64,000 nt of DNA, taken from Engelhardtia mirabilis (lineage in GTDB: Bacteria; Planctomycetota; UBA1135; GCA-002686595). The stretch lies in assembly GCA_007751255.1 (NCBI GenBank), contig CP036296.1, positions 3,100,001-3,164,000 on the forward strand, read 5' to 3'. The notes beneath the pieces were generated by a model that was not told the DNA's origin, ran no database searches, and was given only the letters and a program-made list of their open reading frames with translations. The position numbers were made by a program, and so were the translations under genes. Shown here piece by piece: positions 36,097 to 45,619 of the stretch (positions within the stretch are counted from its first letter, which is position 1; each line of letters starts with the position of its first letter).

Positions 36097-37626
36097 ATGC
36101 CCCAGGACGAGCGTACAGCAGCACCCGATCCGATCCGCGGCGCCCAGCCGGGTGCGGTCGGCTTCCACGGCGACGCCTACCTGCTGCGGCTGGTGGCCTG
36201 GCTCGCGGCGCGCAGCGAGGTCTTCGTGGAGACGGGCACCAACCTGGGCACCACCCTCGGCTATGTCGCGCGGACCTTCCCGTCCCTGCGCTGCCTGTCC
36301 TGCGAACCCGACCCAGCATCCTTCGAGGTCGCGCGGCACCACGTCGCGGACCAGCCCCAGGTCGCGATCAACAGGCAGACCTCGCAGGAGTTCCTGGGGC
36401 ATCTGGCCACGATCGGGAGCGAGCTGTTCGAGCGGCCGACGTTGTTCTGGCTCGACGCCCATGGCTACGGCTTCGATTGGCCCCTGCGCGAGGAGCTGGC
36501 CTTCATCGGCGAGCGCTTCCAGCAGGGCTTCGTGCTGATCGACGACTTCCTGGTGCCCGGGCACCCCGAGTTCGGCTTCGACCAGTACGAGCAGCACGTG
36601 TGCTCCTGGGACTACGTGCGTGAGAGCCTGGCCCCGGGCTGGCGCCATCGCCTCTACTACCCGGCCTACACCGAACGCACCTCGAGCTTCCACCCTCTGC
36701 GCGGTTGGGGGCTGATCCAGTTCGGGCGTGGACCCCTGGGGCGGTTGGACCTGGAGCCCGAGTTGGCCGGGGTGCTGGAACTGGCCGAGTCGTCGGGCAA
36801 GGCGCGGACGAACGTGCCCGCCGGCGCTGCGCAACCGCAAGCCAGTTCCACGGCGACCCAAACGGTCCGACCCTCGGCCGGGGCAGCTCGCGACGCCGCT
36901 GTCGCGAACGCCCCGTCCGGCCGACGCGCGCCCCACGCCCCCGGTCTCGCCGGCTGCGACGTGCATCGCGATCGCTTCGACGACCTGGTCGCCCTGGTCG
37001 ATCGCGACGACCCCCTCGTGGTCGACGGCGGCGCCAACCGTGGGGCAGTGGTCGACGAAGTCCTCGCGCGCTGGCCCCGCGCGCGGGTGCATGCGGTCGA
37101 GGCCCAGCCGACCTTGGCCCGTGAGTTGGCCCGACGCTATGCGGGCGATCGGCGGGTGACGGTCCACGCAGCGGCCCTCGCCGCGCGCACCGGCCAGCTC
37201 GAGTTCCACGTCACCGCCAACTCGGTTTCCTCCTCGGCCCTCGCCCCATCGAGCTTCAAGCAGACCCTGCAAGGTGCCAAGGTCGCGACGGTCGAGACGA
37301 TCAGCGTTCCCGCGCGGCGCCTGGACGAGCTGGTGCCCCAGGCGATCGACCTGCTCAAGCTCGACCTGCAGGGCTTCGAGATCGAAGCACTGACCGGTCT
37401 GGGTGAGCGCCTGTCCCAGGTGGGTGTGGTCCTGGCCGAGGTGCAGTTCGCGCCGCTCTACGAGGGCACGCCCCTGTTCGGCGACGTGGATCGCTTCCTG
37501 CGCGAGGCCGGGTTCGGCCTGTTCAACCTCTACGAGCTGTGGACCAGTTCCGCCGGGCAACTCACGGCCGGAGACGGAATCTGGCTCAACGGGCGCCAGT
37601 TCGAGCTCCCCGACGGACGCGCCTGA
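36097..37626 (+). CDS. two-domain methyltransferase, C-terminal FkbM type
   Basis: The 509-residue protein has two SAM-methyltransferase-like halves. The first (about 25-235) starts VFVETGTNLGTTLGYVA, with CEPDPASFEVA and a DAHGYGFDW and LIDDF pair. After a 50-residue Ala/Ser/Pro linker the second (about 290-505) is a FkbM-type domain: VVDGGANRGAVVDEVLARWP, VEAQPTLARELAR, KLDLQGFEIEALTGLGERLSQV and VQFAPLYEGTPLFGDVDRFL. FkbM enzymes O-methylate sugars or polyketides, fitting the sugar genes that follow on the opposite strand. The two domains could methylate two sites of one glycan; whether the N half is active is unclear. Confidence 0.8.
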   Translation: MPQDERTAAPDPIRGAQPGAVGFHGDAYLLRLVAWLAARSEVFVETGTNLGTTLGYVARTFPSLRCLSCEPDPASFEVARHHVADQPQVAINRQTSQEFLGHLATIGSELFERPTLFWLDAHGYGFDWPLREELAFIGERFQQGFVLIDDFLVPGHPEFGFDQYEQHVCSWDYVRESLAPGWRHRLYYPAYTERTSSFHPLRGWGLIQFGRGPLGRLDLEPELAGVLELAESSGKARTNVPAGAAQPQASSTATQTVRPSAGAARDAAVANAPSGRRAPHAPGLAGCDVHRDRFDDLVALVDRDDPLVVDGGANRGAVVDEVLARWPRARVHAVEAQPTLARELARRYAGDRRVTVHAAALAARTGQLEFHVTANSVSSSALAPSSFKQTLQGAKVATVETISVPARRLDELVPQAIDLLKLDLQGFEIEALTGLGERLSQVGVVLAEVQFAPLYEGTPLFGDVDRFLREAGFGLFNLYELWTSSAGQLTAGDGIWLNGRQFELPDGRA

Positions 37627-37635
37627 GGTGAGGCG

Positions 37636-39429
37636 TCAGCCGGCGCGGCGATTCACGCGGCCGTCGAGACGCTCGGACAACTCGTCCGGGCCGACGACTG
37701 CGTGTCCCAGGGCCGTGAGGAAGCGCATACGGTCCGAGTGGGTCTCCGGCCCCGCCATCACCGCCGCCGTGCGCGCGCCCAGGTCGAAGGGGCACAGGTC
37801 GTCGATGGGGTCACTGAGCACCACCAGGTCGATGGCCGCGGCGGTCCGGATCGACCTCAGGGCCAGCTCGAGCCGATCGACGCAGGCCTCGAGCGGTCCG
37901 TCGAGGGCCGGGTCGTAGCGCAGGGCCAAGCGTAGACCCTCGGTGGAGCAGGCCGCGAAGGCCGCCAGGGTCGGAACCAGCTCGCGCTGGTCGAAGCGAG
38001 GCCAGGCGATGACGAGGTCGACCGCCGTCGGCGGGTCGACCAGGCAACCGGGCCGCCCGGCCGCGCGGGCCCGCAGGTGGCGGCCGAACGGACGCACGTC
38101 GCGGTGCTCGAAGCCTGCCCCCGCGAGGGCGGCGTTCAACTCGTCCGCGGTCCAGCCCCAGCGCGGCGCGCGGCGCGAGCCGTGGGCGAAGAGCGTCGAG
38201 AAGGCCTCGCGCGGAGCCCAGTCCGCGAGCTTGCGGCAGACGTCCCAGTCGCCGACGGCGAGCTCCAGGCGCCCGCCCGGCGCGATCTTCTCGCGCCAAC
38301 GGGAGAGGGCCGCGACGGCCTCGTCGGGGCTCCACTGGAGCACCAGGCCAGGCACCCGCAAGCGATCGATCGAGCCCTCGGCGAGGGGCACCAGGGCCAC
38401 CTCGTCCGCGACCACATCGGGCTGGTCGAGGGGGTCGGACGAGACGTGGAACTCGTCGGGCTCCAGGTGTACGCGGGGGCCGAGTGCCAACTGCAAGCTG
38501 TCGCCGACCGGGGCGCCGTCGGGACGGCTGCCCATCCAGGACCAGCGTTGACCACGCGCAGCGGCGCCCATCACTCGGTCGAAGAACTCGAGCTGGCGCT
38601 CCGGATCGACCCAGGGACTCATGCGGTCCTGGGCGTAGGCCGGCGCGCGCAGCATCTGCGCGTAGGCCTCGTCGTCCTCGTTCAAACGCAGGATCTCCTC
38701 GATCAACGCGTCCTCGTCCGGAAACGAGTCGAGGTTCAGGAAGCACCCGGGGTCGAAGTCCTCGGCCACGGTCGGGTCGCCGGCGTAGATCGGGACCACG
38801 TCGGTCAAGAGGGCATCGTTGATCTTCTCGGTGACGTAACCGCGCGACCGCTCGTTCTCGAAGGTGATCGCGAACTTGTAGCGGCGGTACAGGCCGTACT
38901 TGTCCTTGCGGCTGATCGTGAAGCCGGTGTTGTTCAGCACCGGCCCGGCGCAATCGACCCGCATCGCTTCGGACAGCTTCTTCACGAATGCCTCACGCCA
39001 GGGCACATGGTTGCCCTGGACGAAGATGCAGGCTCCCTGCTTGAGGGCCATGGCCGCTTCCAGGTCGCGGTCGGCCCGCCCGACCAGGGCGTCGGGCATG
39101 AAGCCGATCTGCGACTGGGTGCCGACGTAGTTGGGCAGCCGCAGGAAGCGCGGATCGGTCAGGTCGCGATCGAAGCCGATGGCGAAGTCGCAGCGCGACA
39201 GGTCGGGCGCGACGTTCTCGGCGGTGTAGTACAGCCGCACGGCATCGTCGTCGATGGCGTGCTGGGTCATCAGCTTCTCGCCGCCCGGGAAGCTGGAGTA
39301 GATCACCAGGTCCGGCCGGTCGGAGAGCTCGTAGCGCCAGTGGCGCAGCACTTCCGGATGGCGCTGGAAGAAGTGGTCCGGCTCGAAGCCGGCCCAGAAG
39401 TCGCGGAAGGCGACGCGGATGGTCCTCAT
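37636..39429 (-). CDS. GT10 (fucosyltransferase-family) glycosyltransferase with C-terminal extension
   Basis: The 597-residue protein starts with an ATG that overlaps the epimerase stop (ATGA). Residues 1-285 are a GT10-type domain: the alpha-1,3-fucosyltransferase signature is YKFAITFENERSRGYVTEKI then NDALLTDVVPIYAGDP (about 184-218), with FLNLDSF after it. This part would transfer fucose or a similar deoxysugar to a glycan. Residues 300-597 hold a methyltransferase-like stretch (LSRWREKIAPGGRLELAVGDW) and a further region (VDLVIAWPRFDQRELVPTLAAF) similar in style to sugar-biosynthesis proteins. The extension doubles the usual length; its activity is not assignable. Confidence 0.75.
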   Translation of the reverse strand: MRTIRVAFRDFWAGFEPDHFFQRHPEVLRHWRYELSDRPDLVIYSSFPGGEKLMTQHAIDDDAVRLYYTAENVAPDLSRCDFAIGFDRDLTDPRFLRLPNYVGTQSQIGFMPDALVGRADRDLEAAMALKQGACIFVQGNHVPWREAFVKKLSEAMRVDCAGPVLNNTGFTISRKDKYGLYRRYKFAITFENERSRGYVTEKINDALLTDVVPIYAGDPTVAEDFDPGCFLNLDSFPDEDALIEEILRLNEDDEAYAQMLRAPAYAQDRMSPWVDPERQLEFFDRVMGAAARGQRWSWMGSRPDGAPVGDSLQLALGPRVHLEPDEFHVSSDPLDQPDVVADEVALVPLAEGSIDRLRVPGLVLQWSPDEAVAALSRWREKIAPGGRLELAVGDWDVCRKLADWAPREAFSTLFAHGSRRAPRWGWTADELNAALAGAGFEHRDVRPFGRHLRARAAGRPGCLVDPPTAVDLVIAWPRFDQRELVPTLAAFAACSTEGLRLALRYDPALDGPLEACVDRLELALRSIRTAAAIDLVVLSDPIDDLCPFDLGARTAAVMAGPETHSDRMRFLTALGHAVVGPDELSERLDGRVNRRAG

Positions 39430-40487
39430 GCGGCCCGACTCCTCTCGCCGGCCTGGTCGACCATCTCGGCGAGGATCTCGGGCAGTCGCCGCGAGAGTGT
39501 CCAGTGGGGGTAGTGGGAGCGAAAGCGACGGGTGTCGCTGATGTAGCAGACGTGGTCGCCGACCCTGGCGCGCCGCTCGAAGCGGTGGGGGACCTCGCGC
39601 CCCAGCAGGTCCGCGAGCAGGTCCAGGCATTCGAGCACTGATCCGTTGCTCTCGCGGCCGCCGCCGAGGTTGTAGACCTCGGCGCTGCGCGGCGCCTCGA
39701 TGAAGGCCTCGATCGCGGTGCAGACGTCGTGGCTGTGGATCTGGTCGCGGACCTGCTTGCCGCCGTGGCCGATCACGGTGTAGGTGCGACCCGAGACCGC
39801 GGTGTCGACCAGCCACGAGAGGAATCCGTGCAGCTCGACGCCGCTGTGGGCGGGACCGGTCAAGCAGCCGCCGCGGAAGCACACGGTCGGCATCCCGAAG
39901 TAGCGGCCGTACTCCTGGACCAACAGGTCGGCCGAGGCCTTGGAGGCCCCGAACAGGCTGTGGGTCGAGCGGTCGATGCGGCAGGTCTCGTCGATGCCCT
40001 GGAAGTCCTCGGCCCGGGCGAACTCGAAGCGGCGCGGCTGCTCGACCAGCGGGTACTCGTTGGGGGCGTCGCCGTAGACCTTGTTGGTCGAGAGGAACAC
40101 GAAGGGACTGCCCGGCGCCCCGGCGCGGGCAGCCTCGAGCAGATTGAGGGTCCCGAGGGCGTTGACCTCGAAGTCGTCGAAGGGGCGGCTCGCCGCCAAA
40201 TCGTGAGAGGGCTGTGCGGCGCAGTGGACGATCGCAGCGGGCTTCAGCTCGCGGACCAGGTCGGCCAGGCCCCGTCGGTCGCGCACGTCGAGCTCGCGGT
40301 GGTCGAAGTCCGGCACCTCGGTCACCAGGCGCTCCAGATTCCAGCGCGGGTCGCCGCCGCTGCCGAAGAACTGGGCGCGCATGTGGTTGTCCACGCCGAC
40401 CGTCCGCCAGCCGCGGGCGGCGAAGTGCCGCACGGCCTGGGAACCGATCAGCCCACTGGATCCGGTCACGAGCAGGGTTCGAGCCAC
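39426..40487 (-). CDS. NAD-dependent epimerase, CDP-paratose/tyvelose 2-epimerase type
   Basis: An extended SDR of 353 residues from a GTG at 40487. The NAD motif is VTGSSGLIGSQAV. VFLSTNKVYGDAPNEYPLVE, then DRSTHSLFGASKASADLLVQ and GGCLTGPAHSGVELHGFLSW, match the CDP-paratose 2-epimerase subgroup. The catalytic Tyr-x-x-x-Lys reads Phe-Gly-Ala-Ser-Lys, a substitution seen in relatives of this subgroup as far as I recall. It probably makes a deoxysugar nucleotide that the coupled GT10 protein could use. The upstream extension in the open frame has no conserved content. Confidence 0.82.
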   Translation of the reverse strand: MARTLLVTGSSGLIGSQAVRHFAARGWRTVGVDNHMRAQFFGSGGDPRWNLERLVTEVPDFDHRELDVRDRRGLADLVRELKPAAIVHCAAQPSHDLAASRPFDDFEVNALGTLNLLEAARAGAPGSPFVFLSTNKVYGDAPNEYPLVEQPRRFEFARAEDFQGIDETCRIDRSTHSLFGASKASADLLVQEYGRYFGMPTVCFRGGCLTGPAHSGVELHGFLSWLVDTAVSGRTYTVIGHGGKQVRDQIHSHDVCTAIEAFIEAPRSAEVYNLGGGRESNGSVLECLDLLADLLGREVPHRFERRARVGDHVCYISDTRRFRSHYPHWTLSRRLPEILAEMVDQAGERSRAA

Positions 40488-40715
40488 TGGCGGCTCTTCG
40501 TCGCCCCGTCGAAGGGACTTGAGCGGGCGGCTGGCCCCGCCGCGCCGAGCCGTATCCCCCCCGGGATTGAGGCCGAGATCGCGGCGGCTGCCCCGCGTTC
40601 GGCGCCAACCCGGAGCCGGGACCCTCTCCGGCCGAGCCCCGGATCGTTCGCGCCCGGTCACGAGGGGGGCCCCGCCGTTGGCCCGGTCCGGGGCGTGGCG
40701 TACCCTGACGCCCCT

Positions 40716-41756
40716 ATGGCGGCCGAACTATCCGACTTCCGCTCCGACACCGTCACCCGCCCCTCCGATGCCATGCGCGCTGCCATGGCCAAGGCGGAGG
40801 TGGGCGACGACGTGCTCGACGGCGACCCGACGGTCCGCCGGCTCGAGGAAGCCGGGGCGCAGTTCCTGGGCAAGGCCCACGCCCTCTTCGTGCCCTCGGG
40901 GACGATGGCCAACCAGATCGCCGTGGGCGTCTGGACCCGGCCCGGGGACGAAGTGATCCTCGAGAGCGAGGCCCACATCCTGCGCTGGGAGGCTGGGGGA
41001 CTGGGCGCGAACCACGGGGTCCAGGCCGTGACGCCGATCGGTGACGACCACGGCTCCCTGGCCCGCACCGCTGTCGAGGCCCTGATCCGGCCCGACTTCG
41101 TGCACTGTCCGCGCACCGGACTCTTGTGCCTTGAGCAGACCCACATGGGCACCGGCGGCCGGGTCCAGCCCCTCGAGGCCCTCGAGGGCGCGGCCCTCGG
41201 CGCCCGCGACAAGGGTGTGCGGGTGCACTTGGACGGGGCGCGCCTGGCCAACGCGGTGGTGGCTTCGGGGATCTCGGCCGCGCGCTGGGCCCAGACCTTC
41301 GATTCGGTCTCGATCTGCCTCTCCAAGGGCTTGGGCGCACCGGTCGGGTCCCTCGTGGCCGGCGACGAAGACTTCATCGAGGGCGCGCGCTGGCAACGCA
41401 AGCGCCTGGGCGGCTGGATGCGCCAGGCCGGAATCATCGCCGCGGCGGGGCTCATGGCCCTCGAGCAGAACGTGGAGCGTCTGGCCGAGGACCACGCCCT
41501 GGCGGCCCAGCTGGCCGCGGGCTTCGACGCCATCGACGGCCTCAGCTCGCCGGTCTCCGAGGTCGAGACCAACATCGTGCTCGTGCGCGTGGATCACCCC
41601 GAGCTCTCCGCAGTCGAGGTGGCCGACCGGTTCGGCTCCCACGGCGTGCGCGTGATGGCACTGGGCGCCGGGACCCTGCGCTTCGTGACCCACATGGACC
41701 TCGCCAGCGCCGACGTCGAGCGCGCGATCCGAGCCGCGCAGTCGATCTTCGGCTGA
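40716..41756 (+). CDS. ltaE: low-specificity L-threonine aldolase
   Basis: A PLP enzyme of 346 residues that splits threonine to glycine and acetaldehyde. It opens FRSDTVTRPSDAMRAAMAKA followed by EVGDDVLDGDPTV, the classic start of the family. FVPSGTMANQIAV holds the cofactor phosphate region, VHLDGARLANAVV carries the PLP-contacting Asp, and SICLSKGLGAPVGS has the Schiff-base lysine. The ATG at 40716 is the only start consistent with the family N-terminus. It is divergent from the epimerase and 52 bp upstream of the phosphomannomutase. Confidence 0.93.
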   Translation: MAAELSDFRSDTVTRPSDAMRAAMAKAEVGDDVLDGDPTVRRLEEAGAQFLGKAHALFVPSGTMANQIAVGVWTRPGDEVILESEAHILRWEAGGLGANHGVQAVTPIGDDHGSLARTAVEALIRPDFVHCPRTGLLCLEQTHMGTGGRVQPLEALEGAALGARDKGVRVHLDGARLANAVVASGISAARWAQTFDSVSICLSKGLGAPVGSLVAGDEDFIEGARWQRKRLGGWMRQAGIIAAAGLMALEQNVERLAEDHALAAQLAAGFDAIDGLSSPVSEVETNIVLVRVDHPELSAVEVADRFGSHGVRVMALGAGTLRFVTHMDLASADVERAIRAAQSIFG

Positions 41757-41808
41757 TCTGCGCGCCCCTCTCCCACCGACCCTCTCCCCGATCCGAGTTC
41801 GATTCACG

Positions 41809-43167
41809 ATGGGTATCTTCAAGGCCTACGACATCCGCGGCGTCTACGGCTCCGAGCTGGACGCAGACATGGGCCGCAAGATCGGCCACGCCTTCGTCCG
41901 TCTACGCGGAGCGAAGCGACTGGTCGTCGGCCAGGACATGCGGACCCACTCGCCCGAGCTGGCCGACGCCGTCTCCGAGGGCATGCGCGACGCCGGCTGC
42001 GACGTGCTGCGCCTGGGGCTCGCGTCGACGCCGATGACCTACTTCGGGATCGGCTCCTTGGACTGCGACGGGGGCCTGGTCGTGACCGCCAGCCACAACC
42101 CGGGCCAGTACAACGGCATGAAGCTGTGCGGTCCGGGCGCCGTGCCGATCTCCGGCGACACAGGCATCATGGAACTCGAGCGCATGTGCGCCGAGCCCTA
42201 CCCCGGGCCGCTGGGGGAGCGCGGCACCGAGGAGCACATCGAGCTGCTGGATGCCTACGCCGACCACGTAGCGAGCTTCGCTCACTTGCAGACGAAGGTC
42301 GTCCTGGCCATCGACGCGGCCAACGGCATGGCCGGGCACACCCTGCCGAAGATCCTCGAGCGCCTGCCCCTGGTGGAGGCCCACTCGATCCTGATGGAGC
42401 CGGACGGCAACTTCCCGGTGCACGAGGCCAACCCGCTGATCGAGGAGAACCTCGAGTACGTGGCCAAGGTGGTGCGCGAGCACGGGGCGCGGCTGGGTGT
42501 GTCCTTCGACGGCGACGCGGACCGCTGCTGCTTCGTGGACGAGGCGGGTCGCACCATCAGCGCCGACCTGATGACGGCCCTGATCGCCCGGCACTTCCTG
42601 AAGCAGCGCGGCCCCGCGCCGATCCTCTACGACCTGCGTTCGTCCTGGGTCGTCAAGGAGGAGATCGCGGCGGCGGGCGGCGAGCCCATTCGCGAGCGCG
42701 TGGGGCATTCGTTCATCAAGGCCACGATGCGGGCGAAAGGCGCGGTCTTCGGCGGCGAGCTCTCCGGGCACTTCTACTTCGCGGACAACTTCACCACCGA
42801 CTCGGGCGTGATCGCGATGGTCACCGCGCTGACCGTGCTCGATGCGCCGGAGAACCGCGATCGGCCCATGAGCGAGCTGGTGGCCGACCTGCGGCGCTAC
42901 CACTCGACGGGCGAGATCAACTTCCGCGTGCCGGACAAGGACGAGGCCATCGCTCAGATCAAGCAGCGCTACGCGAGCGGGCGCCAGGACGAGTTGGACG
43001 GGATCACCGTCGAGTTCGGCGACCTGGCCGACGCCGACTGGTGGTGGTTCAACGTGCGCGCATCGAACACCGAGCCGCTCTTGCGCCTGAACCTCGAGGC
43101 CCGCACCGCCGAGCTGCGCGACGCGAAGCGCGACGAGCTGGTCGGCCTGTTGGGGGAGCCCGTCTGA
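41809..43167 (+). CDS. manB: phosphomannomutase/phosphoglucomutase
   Basis: Interconverts mannose- or glucose-1- and 6-phosphate for sugar-nucleotide synthesis. The 452-residue alpha-D-phosphohexomutase has FKAYDIRGVYG at the N-terminus, the phosphoserine loop VTASHNPGQYNGMK, the metal loop FDGDADRCCFVD, the sugar loop GGELSGHFYF and the C-terminal phosphate-binding RASNTEPLLRLNLEA. All key residues are present. It links the deoxysugar and glycosyltransferase genes upstream with the polysaccharide exporter downstream. Confidence 0.94.
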   Translation: MGIFKAYDIRGVYGSELDADMGRKIGHAFVRLRGAKRLVVGQDMRTHSPELADAVSEGMRDAGCDVLRLGLASTPMTYFGIGSLDCDGGLVVTASHNPGQYNGMKLCGPGAVPISGDTGIMELERMCAEPYPGPLGERGTEEHIELLDAYADHVASFAHLQTKVVLAIDAANGMAGHTLPKILERLPLVEAHSILMEPDGNFPVHEANPLIEENLEYVAKVVREHGARLGVSFDGDADRCCFVDEAGRTISADLMTALIARHFLKQRGPAPILYDLRSSWVVKEEIAAAGGEPIRERVGHSFIKATMRAKGAVFGGELSGHFYFADNFTTDSGVIAMVTALTVLDAPENRDRPMSELVADLRRYHSTGEINFRVPDKDEAIAQIKQRYASGRQDELDGITVEFGDLADADWWWFNVRASNTEPLLRLNLEARTAELRDAKRDELVGLLGEPV

Positions 43168-43285
43168 GGCCGGAGCCGACCGTGATCCTTTGCGCCGCAC
43201 CGACGATCCCACGGGCCGAGCGGCCCCTGTGCCCGAGCGAGGCCCCGTGCCGCGTCATCGGGCCCGCGCGACAGGACCGAGAGCA

Positions 43286-45532
43286 ATGATCCGCATCCAC
43301 ACCATCCAGCGCTCGGTCGTCGTCATCGCCCTGGCCGCCTGGGCCAGCGTCGCTGTCGCCGTTGTTCCGGCGAGAGCGGTCCAGCCGGTCAGCACGGTTC
43401 TGGGGGCAGGAGCCGTCACACAAGCGGGCCAGACGCAACAGAACTCGCAGCCGCAGGGTCAGACGCCGCAGGCCGGCCCCGCCGGTGAGAAGCCGCCCCG
43501 GGCGGGCGGTCGCCCGCGACCCCAGAATCCGCCGGGGACCGGCGCCGAGCCAGCTGGCGGCGCGGAGCCCGAGCAGGGCGGAGCCCAACAGGATGGCGCG
43601 GGAGAAGAGCCTACGCCCCAAATCGACGCGCAAGCCCAGGCCGCGGCAGCCAAGGCAGAGGCCCGAGCGACCGCAGCGGCGCAAGCACGGGCTGCAGCGG
43701 AAGCCCAGGCAGCGGCGGACGCGGCGGCCGTCGCCGCGGAGCTCGAGGCGCGCGCCGCGGCGATGGCACGGCAGCAGCAAGCGGCCGCGGAGCGCATGGC
43801 CGAGGCCGAGGCGGCCTGGGAAGTGGCCATCGCCCGTGACCGAACCCTGGCCTTCACCCGCTCGACGGCCCGCAAGGCCATCGAGGAGCTCCAGGCCGGC
43901 TTCGGCGACGAGTTCGAGCGTTCCGCGGCGCTCTACGCCCTGGGTGCTACCGACGCCGTGGATCAACTCGGCCTCCTCGAGGGCACGGCCCAGGCGGGCT
44001 CGGGTTTCGAGCAGTTGGCCGCGATCCTGGCCCTGGGCGAGCTGAGCCTGCCGCCGGTCGACCTGCTGTTGCGACTGCTGGCCGATCCGCGCAACGAAGT
44101 CCGCGGGGCCGTGGTGCTGGCCTTGATGCGGACCGACGACGACCGCGCCAACGCCCAGATCGAGCCGATCGCCCTCGGGCGCGGCCCGCTCGGAAGGTTG
44201 GTCAGCGACCTGATCGTCTTCGTCCGCAAGCCGGAAGAGAGCGTTCCGTCGGCGCCGGCGAGCCTGCTCCTGTCGCTGCGCTGGGAGGCGGCGAAGCGTT
44301 ACGGCCTGGTCGACGGGCGCACCTGGCGCGCGGCACGCATCGCTGCGCTCGAAGAGGACAAGGTCTTCCTCGACAGCGTGCTGCTGCCGGCCGCTGCGTC
44401 GGGCCGCTGGCCGTCGATCCGCGACCACCTCGTGGCGATGTTGATCGAGGAACCGAGCCTGGCGGTCTACGAGGCCTGCTTGGAGGCGCTTCCGGCCGAG
44501 TTCAACCTGCTCGTGCGCAACGGCATCTGGACGCCGTCGAGCCCCGAACAGTGGCAAGAGCTGGTGCTCGCCCTCGAGCGCCGCGGCGGTTCGCCCGAGC
44601 TGATCGACATCTACGACCGGGCCACCGGCGTGACCTCCCTGCGCGTGCGGGCGGCGGCATTGCTCTTGGTCGCCGGCGATCCGCGGGGCTGGGACACTCT
44701 CGCGCCCCTCTTGGCCTCGGACGTGCCGGCCCGTCGGCAGTTGGTGGCCGTGGCCATGGGGCGCTCGGGCGACCGGAGCTGGATCAGCGAGTTGGTGCGC
44801 CTCGAACGCGACAAGGACCCCGACGTGCGCGCGACGGCTCTGGCGGCGCGCATCGCCCTGGGCGAGCTCTTGGCCCTCGACATCGCCGAATCGATCATCG
44901 CCGACCAGACCAACGAGGATCGGCCCTTCCTGGCCCGGGCCCTGGTCGAGGTCGCCGAGGACGGGCGCGTGCAACGGCTGCTCGAGCAGGCTTTGGTCTT
45001 CGCCGAGTCGCCCCTCTCGATCGAGGTCGCCGTCGCCTTGGCGGAGCAGGGGCGGCTCTCGGCGCGCCCGATTCTGCGCGAGGCCCTGGAGCGGCGCGAG
45101 GCTCCCAGCCTCCAGCCGCGCATCGTTCGGGCGCTGGCCGGCTACGCGGATCAGGGCGACTTGATCCGGCTGCGCGAGATGTTCCCCAGCGACGGGAACG
45201 CGGCCCTGGACCTCGAACTGGCGCGGGCCCTGGTCCTCGGTCGAGACGGCCTTGGCCTGCGGCTGGTGCGGGCCGGGGTCTGGACCCGCGACTTCCATCG
45301 CAGCGTCCTCGCCGGCCACCTGCTGGCGGACTTCCAAGGCATTCAGGCCCTATACGAAGAGCTGAAGTCTCCGCCGCCGCGGGTCAGCGCCGCCGACCTG
45401 CGTCGCATCGGCTTCGTCTTGGGCGAGTTGGGCGGCGTCGGCGAGGTGGAGAACCTGGCCCGGCGTCGAACCTCGGCGGACCCCGTCCTGCAAGGCGCGT
45501 ACCTGGGTGCCCTCGCGGCGCGCACCTATTGA
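43286..45532 (+). CDS. secreted HEAT-repeat protein with Ala/Glu-rich helical region
   Basis: From the ATG at 43286 it has 748 residues. A signal peptide (VVVIALAAWASVAVAVVPARA) is followed by a disordered Gln/Pro/Gly segment (about 45-120), a long Ala/Glu/Arg-rich helix likely to form a coiled coil (120-190), and HEAT/armadillo-like repeats to the end (for example EQLAAILALGELSLPPVDLL, RRQLVAVAMGRSGDRSWISEL, DVRATALAARIALGELLAL). It is probably a periplasmic scaffold; no enzyme motif is visible. It is followed 87 bp later by the SAM-hydrolase-type gene. Confidence 0.7.
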   Translation: MIRIHTIQRSVVVIALAAWASVAVAVVPARAVQPVSTVLGAGAVTQAGQTQQNSQPQGQTPQAGPAGEKPPRAGGRPRPQNPPGTGAEPAGGAEPEQGGAQQDGAGEEPTPQIDAQAQAAAAKAEARATAAAQARAAAEAQAAADAAAVAAELEARAAAMARQQQAAAERMAEAEAAWEVAIARDRTLAFTRSTARKAIEELQAGFGDEFERSAALYALGATDAVDQLGLLEGTAQAGSGFEQLAAILALGELSLPPVDLLLRLLADPRNEVRGAVVLALMRTDDDRANAQIEPIALGRGPLGRLVSDLIVFVRKPEESVPSAPASLLLSLRWEAAKRYGLVDGRTWRAARIAALEEDKVFLDSVLLPAAASGRWPSIRDHLVAMLIEEPSLAVYEACLEALPAEFNLLVRNGIWTPSSPEQWQELVLALERRGGSPELIDIYDRATGVTSLRVRAAALLLVAGDPRGWDTLAPLLASDVPARRQLVAVAMGRSGDRSWISELVRLERDKDPDVRATALAARIALGELLALDIAESIIADQTNEDRPFLARALVEVAEDGRVQRLLEQALVFAESPLSIEVAVALAEQGRLSARPILREALERREAPSLQPRIVRALAGYADQGDLIRLREMFPSDGNAALDLELARALVLGRDGLGLRLVRAGVWTRDFHRSVLAGHLLADFQGIQALYEELKSPPPRVSAADLRRIGFVLGELGGVGEVENLARRRTSADPVLQGAYLGALAARTY

Positions 45533-45619
45533 GCACGGGCCGTCCCCCGTTCCGTTCGGGCACGGCGGTCCGATCCAGCATTCCGGGGCTCGGCCCCGAC
45601 ATCCCGACACTGCCCAACG

